DNA of 64,000 bases from Thermoguttaceae bacterium (GTDB taxonomy: Bacteria > Planctomycetota > Planctomycetia > Pirellulales > Thermoguttaceae): assembly GCA_017447865.1 (NCBI GenBank), contig JAFSMO010000024.1, positions 39,886-103,885 on the forward strand, given 5' to 3'. Every line of letters begins with the position of its first letter. Position 1 is the stretch's first letter. The notes under the pieces are model-generated. The model was not told where the DNA came from. It made no database searches and saw nothing but the letters and a program-made list of their open reading frames with translations. Below, in pieces: positions 32,001-39,466 of this stretch. The translations under genes were made by a program, and so were the position numbers.

Positions 32001-33040
32001 GCATTCAGGCCAAACTGCGGGTAAGTCCGGGCCAAATATTCCGCCACGCCGCGAAATTGTACGTGCTTCCACCGGCCCATTTCTTCCCACGTGCCGAACG
32101 TCTTGATCGCCCCTTTGCGAAACGATTTTTTCGGGTCGGGAATGAGCCGTTCCGGGTCGAAAGTGTAAATTTCTCCCAAGCCGTTGCACTCGGTGCACAT
32201 TCCCTGCGGCGAGTTGAAGCTGAAAAGCTGCGGCGTTGGCGGCTCGAAACCGATCTGGCAGTCCGCGCAGGCGTACTCGCTCGAAAGCATCATCTCGTCG
32301 AACGGTTTCTGGTCCGGGTCCTGATCCGGGGCGACGATCAACGTATTATTTCCGACCTTCAGCGCCTGCTCCACCGCCTCGCTCAGCCGGGAGAGGGAAT
32401 CGTGACGCAGGACGATCCGGTCCACGACCAAATCAATGTCGTGGCGCATTTGGCGGTCCAGCCGGAGTTCCTCGGTGAGTTTCACCACCTCGCCGTCCAC
32501 GCGGACCCGAATGTAGCCTTGACGCAAAAGGTCTTTGAAGAGGTCCTTGAATTCACCCTTCTGGCCACGAATGCGCGGAGCGAGGATCAGGAGCTTGGTC
32601 TCTTCCGGGAGGAGCTGGATCTGGGCGAGGATCTGGGGGCGGGTCTGCGCACTGATTTTCCGGCCGCAATAGGGGCAGTAGCCGGTCCCGACCCGGGCGT
32701 AAAGAACGCGCAGGTAGTCGTAAATTTCGGTGATGGTCCCCACGGTCGAACGGGGGTTCTGGCCGGTGGTTTTCTGGGCGATGGAGATCGCAGGACTCAG
32801 ATGCGTGATGAAATCCACGTCGGGTTTGGGCATCTGGCCGAGGAACTGACGCGCGTAGCTGGAAAGGCTCTCGACGTAGCGTCTCTGGCCTTCTGCGTAC
32901 AGCGTATCGAACGCGAGTGAGCTTTTGCCGCTCCCGCTGACCCCCGTAAAGCAGATGAGCTGATTGCTCGGGAGTTCGACCTCAATATTTTGCAGGTTAT
33001 GCTCTCGTGCCCCTTTGACGTGTATATTCTGATTGGTCAT
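26030..33040 (-). CDS. uvrA: UvrA, tandem-duplicated four-ATPase form with C-terminal extension
   Basis: 2336 residues, against about 950 for standard UvrA. UvrA recognises bulky DNA lesions with UvrB. Unit 1 spans about 1-960 and unit 2 about 1005-1950. Both carry two ABC ATPase heads with intact Walker A (GVSGSGKSSL twice, GPSGSGKSSM, GVSGSGKSTL), LSGGE signatures and ILDEP(S/T) Walker B, plus zinc modules CADC..CTEC, CEAC..CPVC, CDRC..CPTC and CEKC..CDEC. Neither unit looks decayed. A Cys-rich CSCGCGC linker joins them. Residues about 1960-2336 are an extra domain I do not recognise. Duplicated UvrA is established in Chlamydia. The last residues are encoded by a repeat arm. lexA lies upstream on the same strand. 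Confidence 0.96.
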   Translation of the reverse strand: MTNQNIHVKGAREHNLQNIEVELPSNQLICFTGVSGSGKSSLAFDTLYAEGQRRYVESLSSYARQFLGQMPKPDVDFITHLSPAISIAQKTTGQNPRSTVGTITEIYDYLRVLYARVGTGYCPYCGRKISAQTRPQILAQIQLLPEETKLLILAPRIRGQKGEFKDLFKDLLRQGYIRVRVDGEVVKLTEELRLDRQMRHDIDLVVDRIVLRHDSLSRLSEAVEQALKVGNNTLIVAPDQDPDQKPFDEMMLSSEYACADCQIGFEPPTPQLFSFNSPQGMCTECNGLGEIYTFDPERLIPDPKKSFRKGAIKTFGTWEEMGRWKHVQFRGVAEYLARTYPQFGLNAKAILDRPWKTLPEEIKEALLFGTENANITFSWRNSPQGMNWGATYDGIIPQLLSAYRTNQSRIQKRHLEKYMNVCTCGFCKGERLNPQARAVRIRSISADRDFSLPELVREPISNVVEFFRELDLDATGRFIAKDILHEIRNRLGFLVDVGLNYLSLARTAPTLSGGELQRIRLASQIGSGLVGVLYILDEPSIGLHSRDNNRLLATLRHLRDLGNTVVVVEHDEETMRSADKIIDFGPGAGVNGGHVVAQGSVEDVLKTPESVTGQFLSGRRSIPVVRKPREGTGEKLVLRGVSHHNLKNVDVEFPLGKFICVTGVSGSGKSSLINGVLKEILHRDLNHGIGTPGAYQAIEGLNFLNKMIAIDQSPIGRTPRSNPATYIKLFDEIRMMFAELPEAKQHGFKPGRFSFNVDGGRCEACQGYGSTKLEMDFLADIWVTCPVCGGKRFNYETLQVKFKDHSIADILEMDVQQAMELFENVPKVYQKLKTLHDVGLDYMKIGQSSPTLSGGEAQRVKLARELTKISTGRTIYILDEPTTGLHFADIEQLLKVLHGFADAGNTVLVVEHNLDVIKTADWIIDLGPEGGNEGGQIVVCGTPRDVAKCKKSYTAAALKAVLSPAAKKKALESATVPASVLEKVRKGGAKGKAESEKAVETGAGACSCGCGCVHVENASQHNLKHVSVDIPRNALTVCCGPSGSGKSSMAMDTVYAEGQRRYVESLSSYARQFVGQMQKPHVERIEGLAPAIAIEQKRASQSPRSTVGTITEIYDYLRILMARLGKPYCPDCQIPVGSQTTDEIIARVMKYPEGTRLMLLAAREVAVGHRFETLWNELRRGGFVRVRVDGMIYTLDQVPDIDRRRKHNVEVVVDRVEIRRDKKVRARIAESIEQTLQLGGGTMIVLEVDDLKPESVWKSKTHSLRNVCDRCGRSFETLAPNNFSFNTALGWCPTCEGLGVQNGANPNLLLRDPKLTLAEGAIALWNSHKSALGMEMLKVFCTEMEVPMDVPYESLAPRYRKILQRGTGERWFQVKTKDFTFRFQLKGLMEVVDETARLVPTLRHKLETFLDDVPCTECGGSRLRDDAAAYRLHGRTMDEICELPLDQLQRLFADWKMTPAERKIAGEIVREIRNRTQFLLDVGLEYLTLSRPAPSLSGGEMQRIRLAAQVGSGLCGVLYILDEPTIGLHPRDNLRLINTMRKLRDLGNTLLIVEHDRDVLENADKLIDFGPKAGRWGGEIVGEGTPAQIKAIPTSVTGSYLSGKTTIPIPSNRRIPSVSAKRPAENNLVVRQWLEIIGARQNNLKNINVRIPLGTLTAVTGVSGSGKSTLVEDVLYSSLARILHRAGTIPGAYDTIRGIQYINKVIEVDQRPIGTTPSSNPATYTGVFEHIRELFAKLPDAKLRGFSARRFSFNVPGGRCEKCEGNGQIKIEMHFLPDVWVTCDECHGQRYEPETLSVRFKGYTIADILNLTCAEALEVFQGVPVIRRILQTLCDVGLDYITLGQPAPTLSGGEAQRVKLAAELSRPDTGKTLYILDEPTTGLHFSDLAKLLEVLHRLVEMGNTVVVIEHNLDVIKNADWIVELGPEAGLNGGELVTEGTPEDVVKYALTAQKSLKTSRPLPRSWTGEFLAPVLKKGPYKERKRFNLDEFRRTQTEEIVLSEMNAEVKMPWEVDGIRWHTQGRSFRCRSTVLEHGEILPPVSPIPTPPPAKWDVRVFDSIMDRLECMDDVEIDWNDRNVIRVASSGKTALKFLHLYTNDEWLLKLSFRVAKDSFQEADLIQRLNLRPLNEFPELPLYGTSPRVRLIDSKDGFQEVELRVHYWDEFNHPQMWEFFEQAQEAFLALVKQVEADQTDLKPWKTLGRAWHESRKGFLGNVRPMWNPDLLQTIIAALERIAPNATWGWQNKVIVPITPAGSNRIWCRLGTKKPDAVYVELFNARNEFTMGRISGFGFHSEVDSRNPEFDCLRFQFRSLNDWKKGNFEAFLKEHLENRMKNE

Positions 33041-33087
33041 TATGTGTATTTTGAACCTTGATGCTTACTGATTTAAAGAATCTTCGT

Positions 33088-33116
33088 ATTATACGCCAAA
33101 AAGTCCATTAAGTCAA
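33088..33116 (-). promoter_or_regulatory. sigma70-type promoter of uvrA
   Basis: On the minus strand, TTGACT (33116-33111), a 17-nt spacer and TATAAT (33093-33088), about 48 nt before the uvrA ATG. A short palindrome GTGG-AA-CCAC at 33118-33127 abuts the -35 box and could be an operator (speculative). Confidence 0.8.
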
Positions 33117-33296
33117 CGTGGAACCACTGTTTTTTTTGCGATTTTTTCAGAAAAACTTGACGGGTAATTAATATGATGTGAGAGCGTCCCCGGGTACCTC
33201 GTTCAGAATCCAGAGAAACGCGGACCCGTTCAATCTTCCCAAACTCCTTGCACGTGAAGATTGATTGGGGCCGCGATCCTTCCCGAAAGATTTCAT

Positions 33297-33923
33297 CTAA
33301 AACTTGAACCGGATCATAAAGACCAGAATGCCGAACACCTTGGCGTTTGAATTTTCGAGCCGCCGGGTGCCCGTCGTCAGGAAGGTTTTGCCGGTCACTC
33401 CGTCCATTTGGCACTTGGCCAACTGGAAATTTTTCCCGAAATCCCGAATGACGACCGAATCCCCCTCCGAAGCGCTGGAGGAATGGCGGACCAAAAGCAG
33501 ATCCCCCTTTTTGAGTGAAAAACCATTCATCCGGCTGTCCGTCTGAATCCGGATCCACGAAAAATCCGGCCCATCGAGGTGCATTTGCTCGTGAACGTTC
33601 AGCCTCTCGTGCGGATCGGGGTTTTCCACCAGCCGACCGTTTTCAAGGAGCGCTGCCACAGGGAAGCCGTCCTTGCGAGGATCTGCCGATTCCATGAGGA
33701 TGATCGACCGCGAAAGATTGGCCTGACGCTTGATGTAGCCTTTGCGCTGGAGGGCGTCCAGGTGCCCCATGACCCCATTGGGAGAATGGATCCCTATTCC
33801 TTTCGCAAGCTCGCGAACCGTCGGGCCGTAACCGCGCTTTCGGAAGCATTTGCGTATAAACTCAAGCACCTCTCGCTGACGAACGGTGAGGGAGATTCTG
33901 GAATTTTTCTGATCGCTGCTCAT
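33297..33923 (-). CDS. lexA: LexA-family SOS repressor with atypical cleavage site
   Basis: 208 residues from the ATG at 33923 (AAAGG upstream); an in-frame start 54 nt earlier is less likely. LexA represses SOS genes and self-cleaves with RecA. The winged helix (residues 10-75) fits well: LTVRQREVLEFIRKC, GYGPTVRELAKGIG, GVMGHLDALQRKGYIKR. The C-terminal S24 peptidase domain has Ser130 in QTDSRM and Lys170 in QLAKCQ. The segment aligned with the Ala-Gly cleavage bond reads LENG (residues 93-96), giving Asn-Gly. Whether autocleavage is retained is open. It lies upstream of uvrA, a classic SOS gene, with a separate promoter between. Confidence 0.9.
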   Translation of the reverse strand: MSSDQKNSRISLTVRQREVLEFIRKCFRKRGYGPTVRELAKGIGIHSPNGVMGHLDALQRKGYIKRQANLSRSIILMESADPRKDGFPVAALLENGRLVENPDPHERLNVHEQMHLDGPDFSWIRIQTDSRMNGFSLKKGDLLLVRHSSSASEGDSVVIRDFGKNFQLAKCQMDGVTGKTFLTTGTRRLENSNAKVFGILVFMIRFKF

Positions 33924-34375
33924 AAATGGCCTTTCGAAATTGGGAGAAAACTCTGGAAAATGAATCGACTTGATCACCTGTAATTTGGGAGGGCTTTCAA
34001 GTCAGCAATTCGTTCAGGAAACATGAATTAATTTACCCCACCGCATCTTTCTGTCAACCGGTCAAAAGGGGGTAATCGGGTCCGGGCACTGCACAAAACT
34101 GCAGAAGTGGACCAGAAAACACACGGCACAAAATTACACCATTTTCCCTCTCAAAGAGCCAGAAATATTCCGTAATTTGAACTTCAAAACGCATAAAGGA
34201 AAATTTTGGACCTCACCCGGCTTGATTTTTTTGAGGATTTTGATAAAATATTTGCAGAAGTATGGATTTTGGAAACGCGGATCACGCCTCGCCCTGAAAG
34301 TTTTCGGGGTTCGACTGTTGAATCCGTTTTTCCTGTACCTGAACGCGTGCCCCTTTTTCAAACGAAGGAATTTTC
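33924..34375. other. Gene-free divergent region between lexA and the TPR-like gene
   Basis: About 450 nt. It holds the presumed lexA control region (AT-rich near 34015-34060; no convincing LexA box) and the promoter at 34222-34249 for the plus-strand gene. No repeats or RNA gene were recognised. Confidence 0.5.
34222..34249 (+). promoter_or_regulatory. sigma70-type promoter
   Basis: TTGATT (34222-34227), a 16-nt spacer and TAAAAT (34244-34249), about 125 nt before the ATG at 34376. Confidence 0.5.
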
Positions 34376-36112
34376 ATGAACCGCCTTTTTTTCACCCTCG
34401 CCCTCCTTTTTTGCTTCGTTTCGCCTTCATTCTGCCGTGATTTTGGCGAGAAGCCGCTGGAACCGGAAGCGCAGGCAAAGCTCGACGCGCTGGTAGAAAA
34501 GTTGAGCGATCCTTCCATCAAAAAACGCGAAAAAACGATTGATGAAATCCTCAAATTGGGGGATCGGGCCATTGAAACCCTTCAAAAAGCTCAGGCTCAC
34601 CCGGATTTTACGGTCTCGGAGTGCGCGAAATACTGTCTTTCCATACTGGCGCGCGGACTGGTTCGGTCGGATGACTCTCCACGTGCCCAAATTCTTTTGA
34701 AGCAGTATGACTCCTGCCAAACCTCGCAAAAAATGATTTTGCTCGCAGGTTTGAGTCAACTCCCGCCAGAAGAATCACTCGTCCCTCTGATGCGGATCGC
34801 GATGCACGAGAAAGACCCCTGCGCGGCCCGATTTTCGGCTTTGGCCGTTTTATGGGCCCTTCCTTTTACCCAGCCCGTTCCTCAGTTCCCCGTGCCGGTT
34901 CCAGAACCGAAAGTCTTTCCCGATCCCGAGGCCTGGTCCGTCCAAAACGACCGGAACCGGGAAAAACGTCAGGAAACGCTCGAAAAACTCCGCGAATATT
35001 TGGCCTCGGAAACCGTCCATACGGAAGGAAAACGTTTTCTTGAACGGCTCCTCGAACTCGAAAAAGCGTCTCGGGCCGAAAACGCTAACGAGGCGCCATT
35101 TGAGGAAATGTTTCAGACGCTTTACGAGGATCTGAACTCGGAAGACCCCATCATCCTCGTATTTTTGCACGATTTATTGTATTTTTCTGCCGACCTCCTT
35201 GCTCAAAACGGGCACGAAAAAGAGGCAAAAGACTTTTTCCTCCGTCAGACGGCCCTGGGACTGACCACCTTCGGGAAAGCACGTTTCCAGATTTCGACTG
35301 AACGCACTTTGACGCTGGACTACCGGGTTCTTCTGATCCATCGCCTCATCAAAAGAGGTCATTGGGCGGTGGTGCCGCAAGAAATCGCGCAGCTGAATAA
35401 AGAGATTTCCGACTCTGAAAAAAAGCGTTTGTTCAAAGAGTTCAGCACGTCCCTGGGCGTGATCGGTGAGTTCAACGTCGCGCGGGAATACGTCCAAAAC
35501 GTGAAGCGGCTCAATTTCCTGAGAATTCAAAAAACCACTGAGCAGGAAGAGGAGGATGAAGAGTCCATCCGAATGAACCAGCAGATTTCCGAGTTCCAGG
35601 CACTTGATGCCTGCATGCAGAAAGACTACGCCAAAGCAAAAGAAATACTGGAAAAATCCTTTGAAGCCAAAGGTGAACCGGACGCGGACCTGATGATCCT
35701 CGCGAGGAAGATCGCCGTCTTTACAAAAGATTCCGAATGGCTGGACGTTCTGGAAAAGCGGATTGACGAAACGCTGGAGCAGACGGAGAAGAGTATTCAG
35801 GCCGGATCAGTAAAGATCCTGAGCGCAAATCAGATGAACACTTATGCCTGGCTGGCCGCCAACACGGAACGGAAGCTCGACGAAGCCCTGGAATACGGGA
35901 AGGAAGCGGTTCGTCTCCTTCCGGATTCGCCTGGAATTCAGGACACGCTCGCGACGGTGTACTTCGCACGCGGTGACTATGAAAAAGCATTTGAAGTCCA
36001 GACCCAGGCCGTGACGAAAGGCTCCGAGGAAATGGAGCTTTGGCCGAATCTGGAACGCATTCGAGTGTACCGGGACGAAAAAAAGTCAGAAAAAGTTGAA
36101 ACGACCCCTTGA
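34376..36112 (+). CDS. Secreted helical-repeat (HEAT/TPR-like) protein
   Basis: 578 residues. A signal peptide (NRLFFTLALLFCFVSPSFC) predicts export, with Cys at about residue 20 leaving open a lipoprotein. Residues 30-160 look like HEAT-type paired helices (KLSDPSIKKREKTIDEILKLGDRA, then a CA-rich repeat). The C-terminal third has TPR-like units, notably EALEYGKEAVRLLPDSPGIQDTLATVY and ARGDYEKAFEVQTQAV (about 500-545). A role as a periplasmic scaffold is likely; no catalytic motif is seen. A Glu-rich stretch (TEQEEEDEES) interrupts the helices near residue 390. Confidence 0.75.
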   Translation: MNRLFFTLALLFCFVSPSFCRDFGEKPLEPEAQAKLDALVEKLSDPSIKKREKTIDEILKLGDRAIETLQKAQAHPDFTVSECAKYCLSILARGLVRSDDSPRAQILLKQYDSCQTSQKMILLAGLSQLPPEESLVPLMRIAMHEKDPCAARFSALAVLWALPFTQPVPQFPVPVPEPKVFPDPEAWSVQNDRNREKRQETLEKLREYLASETVHTEGKRFLERLLELEKASRAENANEAPFEEMFQTLYEDLNSEDPIILVFLHDLLYFSADLLAQNGHEKEAKDFFLRQTALGLTTFGKARFQISTERTLTLDYRVLLIHRLIKRGHWAVVPQEIAQLNKEISDSEKKRLFKEFSTSLGVIGEFNVAREYVQNVKRLNFLRIQKTTEQEEEDEESIRMNQQISEFQALDACMQKDYAKAKEILEKSFEAKGEPDADLMILARKIAVFTKDSEWLDVLEKRIDETLEQTEKSIQAGSVKILSANQMNTYAWLAANTERKLDEALEYGKEAVRLLPDSPGIQDTLATVYFARGDYEKAFEVQTQAVTKGSEEMELWPNLERIRVYRDEKKSEKVETTP

Positions 36113-36200
36113 TTTTTTAAAAACAGGGGTTAAAATTAGGGTAATTACGAGTTTTTTTCCATAAAAAATTTCCTTCCTTTCATTCAGGAGACTCAAAATC

Positions 36201-37151
36201 ATGAAACGTCGTGAATTCCTCGCCGCCGGTGCTGCCGCGGCAGTCGCTCTTTCCTCCCGCATCGACCTCAAAGCCGAAGTCACCGATTCCACGTACGACG
36301 GCAAAAGCGCCAACCAGCAGGCCAACGCCCACCTTTGCCTCTGCTCCCAGCTCGGGATCATTCCGGGAAAAGACGTTGAAGAAAAATTCGCCAAAATGAA
36401 GGCCTGGGGAATGGAAGCCGCCGAATTTGGCGGTGACGTCGCGGACCCGGAACGGGCGGCAAACTATAAAAAAGCACTGGCCGACGCCGGTCTGAAAGCC
36501 GCGGCTGTCTGCTGGGGCTCCCACGGCGGCGACCTGATGAGCTTCGAAAAAGAACGCAAACAGAGAGGGACCGACGACCTGAAAAAAGTCCTCGAAGGCG
36601 CTGGGATCCTGGGCTGCACGGGCGTGATCTACGTCCCGGCGTTCAACGGCCAAAGCCCGCTCACCAATCAGGAAATCCGCAAAATGCTCCTGGATGATTT
36701 CCCGGCGCTGGCTGACTTCGCGGCCGAGTGCGGCACGACGATCATTTTCGAGCCGTTGAATCGCGGTGAGGCGTTCTTCCTCCGCCAGGTTGCCGACGGC
36801 GCTGCGATCGCCCGCGACATTAACGAAGCCTCCGAGAAAAAATGCGGAATGGCCGTCATGGGCGACTTCTACCACATGAGCATCGAAGAGACCGACATGA
36901 TGGGCGCCTTCATCTCCGGCGGCAAACTTCTGAAGCACGTCCACCTCGCGGGCGGCGTTTCCAATCCGCGCCGTACTCTGCCGGGTCTGAACCAGAGCCG
37001 CTTCGTGGAAGGTTTCCGCGGCCTGAAGTACATCGGTTACACCGGCCCGTGCTCGTTTGAATGCGGCTGCCCCGGCGACCTGGACCGTGAAGAAGCGATT
37101 CAGAACTCGCTCAACTTCCTCCGCAAGGAATATGAGCTGGCGGTGATCTGA
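36201..37151 (+). CDS. Exported TIM-barrel isomerase (hydroxypyruvate-isomerase-like)
   Basis: 316 residues. MKRREFLAAGAAAAVALSS is a twin-arginine-type signal. The rest is a xylose-isomerase-like TIM barrel with IFEPLNRGEAFF, MAVMGDFYHM, LKHVHLAGG and CSFECGCPGD supplying Glu, Asp, His and Glu metal ligands. The ligand pattern resembles hydroxypyruvate or tagatose/psicose epimerases; substrate not determinable. Good RBS-like AGGAGA is at 36187-36192. It is followed by a GC-rich palindromic element and a tRNA on the other strand. Confidence 0.85.
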   Translation: MKRREFLAAGAAAAVALSSRIDLKAEVTDSTYDGKSANQQANAHLCLCSQLGIIPGKDVEEKFAKMKAWGMEAAEFGGDVADPERAANYKKALADAGLKAAAVCWGSHGGDLMSFEKERKQRGTDDLKKVLEGAGILGCTGVIYVPAFNGQSPLTNQEIRKMLLDDFPALADFAAECGTTIIFEPLNRGEAFFLRQVADGAAIARDINEASEKKCGMAVMGDFYHMSIEETDMMGAFISGGKLLKHVHLAGGVSNPRRTLPGLNQSRFVEGFRGLKYIGYTGPCSFECGCPGDLDREEAIQNSLNFLRKEYELAVI

Positions 37152-37158
37152 CGCCCCA

Positions 37159-37346
37159 TTTAAAGGCCCCCTCCTTGAGGGGGCTGGCTCGCGAAGCGAG
37201 ACTGGGGGAGTTGAGGAACACGCTGGTCACTCCCCCCGGCGCGTAATTCCGGCCTTCGGCCTCCATTACCGCCTCCCATTTGGCGCCGTTTAACTCCCCC
37301 CGGCGCGTAATTCCGGCCTTCGGCCTCCATTACCGCCTTGCATTTG
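37159..37346. repeat. GC-rich palindromic element with internal 42-nt direct repeat
   Basis: Starts tttaaaggccccctccttga, with nested stems GCCCCCTC..GAGGGGGC, CTCGC-GAA-GCGAG and GGGGGAGTT..AACTCCCCC. A unit running from ccccccggcgcgtaattccg through ggccttcggcctccattaccgcc occurs twice (about 37230-37272 and 37298-37338) and once more at about 44825 in the related element. Confidence 0.85.
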
Positions 37347-37351
37347 GAAAA

Positions 37352-37387
37352 AAGGTCCGAGTGAGCGTTAAAACTCATTCGGACCTT
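37352..37387 (-). terminator. Rho-independent terminator of the tRNA gene
   Basis: A 14-bp near-perfect stem (37352-37365 with 37374-37387) followed on the minus strand by a T run; it lies 10 nt beyond the tRNA 3' end. Confidence 0.88.
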
Positions 37388-37397
37388 GCTTTTTAAG

Positions 37398-37471
37398 CGT
37401 CTCCGGCGGGGGTCGAACCCACAACCTCTGCCTTCGGAGGGCAGCGCGCTATCCAATTGTGCCACGGAAAC
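37398..37471 (-). tRNA. tRNA-Arg (anticodon CCG)
   Basis: 74 nt folding as a cloverleaf: acceptor GTTTCCG/CGGAGAC (one G-U) with discriminator G; anticodon stem CTGCC/GGCAG with loop CTCCGAA, giving anticodon CCG that reads CGG; T arm GTGGG-TTCGACC-CCCGC. The D stem GCAC/GCGC has one A-C mismatch. The 3' CCA is not encoded. Confidence 0.93.
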
Positions 37472-37535
37472 GACCGTCGGGATCTCTCCCAGACTTTATT
37501 CTATTGTACCCGATTTTTACGGTTTGTCAAGGGGG

Positions 37536-38789
37536 TTAATCTTCAAACTTTTTAAAAATCACGACCGCGTTATGGCCGCCAAACCCCAAATTATTATTGG
37601 CCGCAATGCGGATCGGGCGTTTTACCGGCTCGTTCGGCGTGATGTTCAGGTCGCACTCCGGGTCGGGCGTTTCGAAATTGATCGTCGGAGGGACGATCCC
37701 CGTTTCGATCGCTTTCACGCACACGACGGTCTCCAGAGCTCCCGCCGCCCCGAGCGCGTGGCCGGTCGAGCCTTTTGTACTGCTCACCGAGACGGTTTTG
37801 GCGGCTTCCCCAAAGGCCGATTTGATGGCGAGCGTCTCATATTTGTCGTTCAGCGGCGTGCTGGTCCCGTGGGCGTTGATGTAGTCGATCTCGTCCGGCT
37901 GGATCCCCGCATGACGCATCGCGATCCGAAACGCCCGCGCGTCGCTTTCGCCAGTGGGGTCGGGGCTGGTGATGTGAAAACCGTCCGCCGTGGCGCCGTA
38001 GCCGATGACCTCAGCGAGGATCTTCGCACCGCGTTTTTTGGCGTGTTCCAGCTCTTCCAGAACGATCACCGCCGCGCCCTCGCTGGAGACGAAACCGTCC
38101 CGGTGGAGGTCAAACGGCCGGCTCGCGTGGAGCGGGTCGCTGTTGCGCATACTCGTCGCCTTCATGGACGCAAAACCCGCGACACAGATCGGCACGACGC
38201 TTTCTTCCGTCCCACCGGCGAGCATAATATCCGCATCGTCGCGCTGAATGATCCAGTACGCCTCCCCGACCGAGTGGCAGCCGGAAGCGCAGGCGGAAAC
38301 GATCCCGAAGTTTGGACCTTTCGCGGCGTACCGAATGGAAAGGTCACCCGCCGCACTGTCGGCGATCATCATCGGAATCGCCAGGGGAGAAACGCGGCCC
38401 GGGCCTTTCTCAAAAAGGATAGAGTTTTGGGTGGTCGTCGCGAGGATCCCGCCAACACCGCTGGAAACGAGGACGCCGACGCGATTTTCGTCCAGTTCAC
38501 TTTCCTGAAAATCTTTTGGGAGGCCGGCGCTTCGGATGGCTTCATCACCCGCCGCGATGGCGTACTGGCAAAAAAGGTCCATCCGCTTCGAGTCTTTAAA
38601 GGGAACGTACTGCGTAATATCAAAGTTTTTGACCTCACCAGCGATTTGAGTACGGTAGCCGGAAGCGTCAAATTTCGTGATGGGCCCCAGCCCGCAGCGG
38701 CCTTCAAGCAAAGCGTCCCAAAACGTCGAAGAATCGTTCCCAACGCACGAAATCACCCCATAACCAGTAATTACGACCCTTTTTTTCAT
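37536..38789 (-). CDS. fabF: 3-oxoacyl-ACP synthase II (FabF)
   Basis: 417 residues. FabF condenses malonyl-ACP with acyl-ACP in fatty-acid elongation in the cytoplasm. The start KKRVVITGYGVISCVGND is typical. The nucleophile Cys167 lies in VSACASGCHS, and the two His in NAHGTSTPLND (about 306) and STKGSTGHALGAAG (about 344) complete the Cys-His-His triad. The C-terminal NNLGFGGHNAVVIF is intact. The MarR regulator gene ends one base before its ATG (TGA-G-ATG), so the two are co-transcribed and the regulator may control this enzyme, much as FapR/FabT do elsewhere (inference). Confidence 0.95.
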   Translation of the reverse strand: MKKRVVITGYGVISCVGNDSSTFWDALLEGRCGLGPITKFDASGYRTQIAGEVKNFDITQYVPFKDSKRMDLFCQYAIAAGDEAIRSAGLPKDFQESELDENRVGVLVSSGVGGILATTTQNSILFEKGPGRVSPLAIPMMIADSAAGDLSIRYAAKGPNFGIVSACASGCHSVGEAYWIIQRDDADIMLAGGTEESVVPICVAGFASMKATSMRNSDPLHASRPFDLHRDGFVSSEGAAVIVLEELEHAKKRGAKILAEVIGYGATADGFHITSPDPTGESDARAFRIAMRHAGIQPDEIDYINAHGTSTPLNDKYETLAIKSAFGEAAKTVSVSSTKGSTGHALGAAGALETVVCVKAIETGIVPPTINFETPDPECDLNITPNEPVKRPIRIAANNNLGFGGHNAVVIFKKFED

Positions 38790-38790
38790 C

Positions 38791-39270
38791 TCATTTCTCC
38801 TGGTTAATTTGTGCGTCCAGCCATTCTTTAGTGAGCTGAATCTTGCGGCAAACCAGTTGACCGGCCACGTCCAGCGCGTGGAATTCCTCCTCAGTACAAT
38901 CAGCGGTCAGGCGGTCGATCAGTGCATCCAGGCGGCGATCCATTTCCCGAAAAATCTCCGTGATTTCCTTGGACGCAAGAATACGCACGTTCCGGCGGTC
39001 TTCCGGATCCAAAACCCGAAGAAAGACTTTGGACTGAACCATTTTCTCGACGAAAGTCGAAGCCGCCGAGGAGGAAAGGCCCGTAATCTGCATGATGGTG
39101 TTCAAGTTGCAAGGAAGCTGAAAACGAATAAGCGTCAGGTAGTAGACGTGACGAGAGGAAAGTTTCGCGATCGGTTTACCGGCACAGATGGAATCCCACT
39201 CACGGCTGATGTAGTTGCGGCGGGTAAAATCCAAAAGTCGGCACATCCGTTTAAATGAAGCTGTATCCAT
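38791..39270 (-). CDS. MarR-family transcriptional regulator
   Basis: 159 residues with the winged-helix core of MarR proteins: helix-turn-helix NLNTIMQITGLSSSAASTFVEKMVQSKVFLR (about 55-86) and the wing DPEDRRNVRILASKEI (about 87-103), flanked by dimerisation helices. MarR proteins respond to small ligands and mostly repress the adjacent genes. It is directly coupled to fabF, spaced by one nucleotide, suggesting fatty-acid or lipid-linked control. Confidence 0.9.
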   Translation of the reverse strand: MDTASFKRMCRLLDFTRRNYISREWDSICAGKPIAKLSSRHVYYLTLIRFQLPCNLNTIMQITGLSSSAASTFVEKMVQSKVFLRVLDPEDRRNVRILASKEITEIFREMDRRLDALIDRLTADCTEEEFHALDVAGQLVCRKIQLTKEWLDAQINQEK

Positions 39271-39400
39271 GAAAAGGCTCTAAATCTATATATTATTCCC
39301 AAAATTGAAAATCTCTATTTTGACGAGTATTTTACCACAGAATCGTTTTCTTTGCAAGAGAGGGGGGGGGCACTTTTCCCGGAAAACCTGAAGCAGAAAT

Positions 39401-39444
39401 AAAAAAAGACGAACGAACGGCGGGGCTTTTGACCTCGCCGTTCG
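39401..39444 (-). terminator. Rho-independent terminator
   Basis: Hairpin 39414-39425 with 39433-39444 (12 bp with one G-U) followed on the minus strand by a T run (39401-39408 is A7-8 on the plus strand), just downstream of the DUF4091 gene stop. Confidence 0.85.
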
Positions 39445-39466
39445 CTCGCCGCGCTTCGTTCAATCG

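Noticed and set aside
33073..33558. Minus-strand frame of 161 codons
   Set aside because: Overlaps lexA in another frame and spans the uvrA promoter; no sensible protein features.
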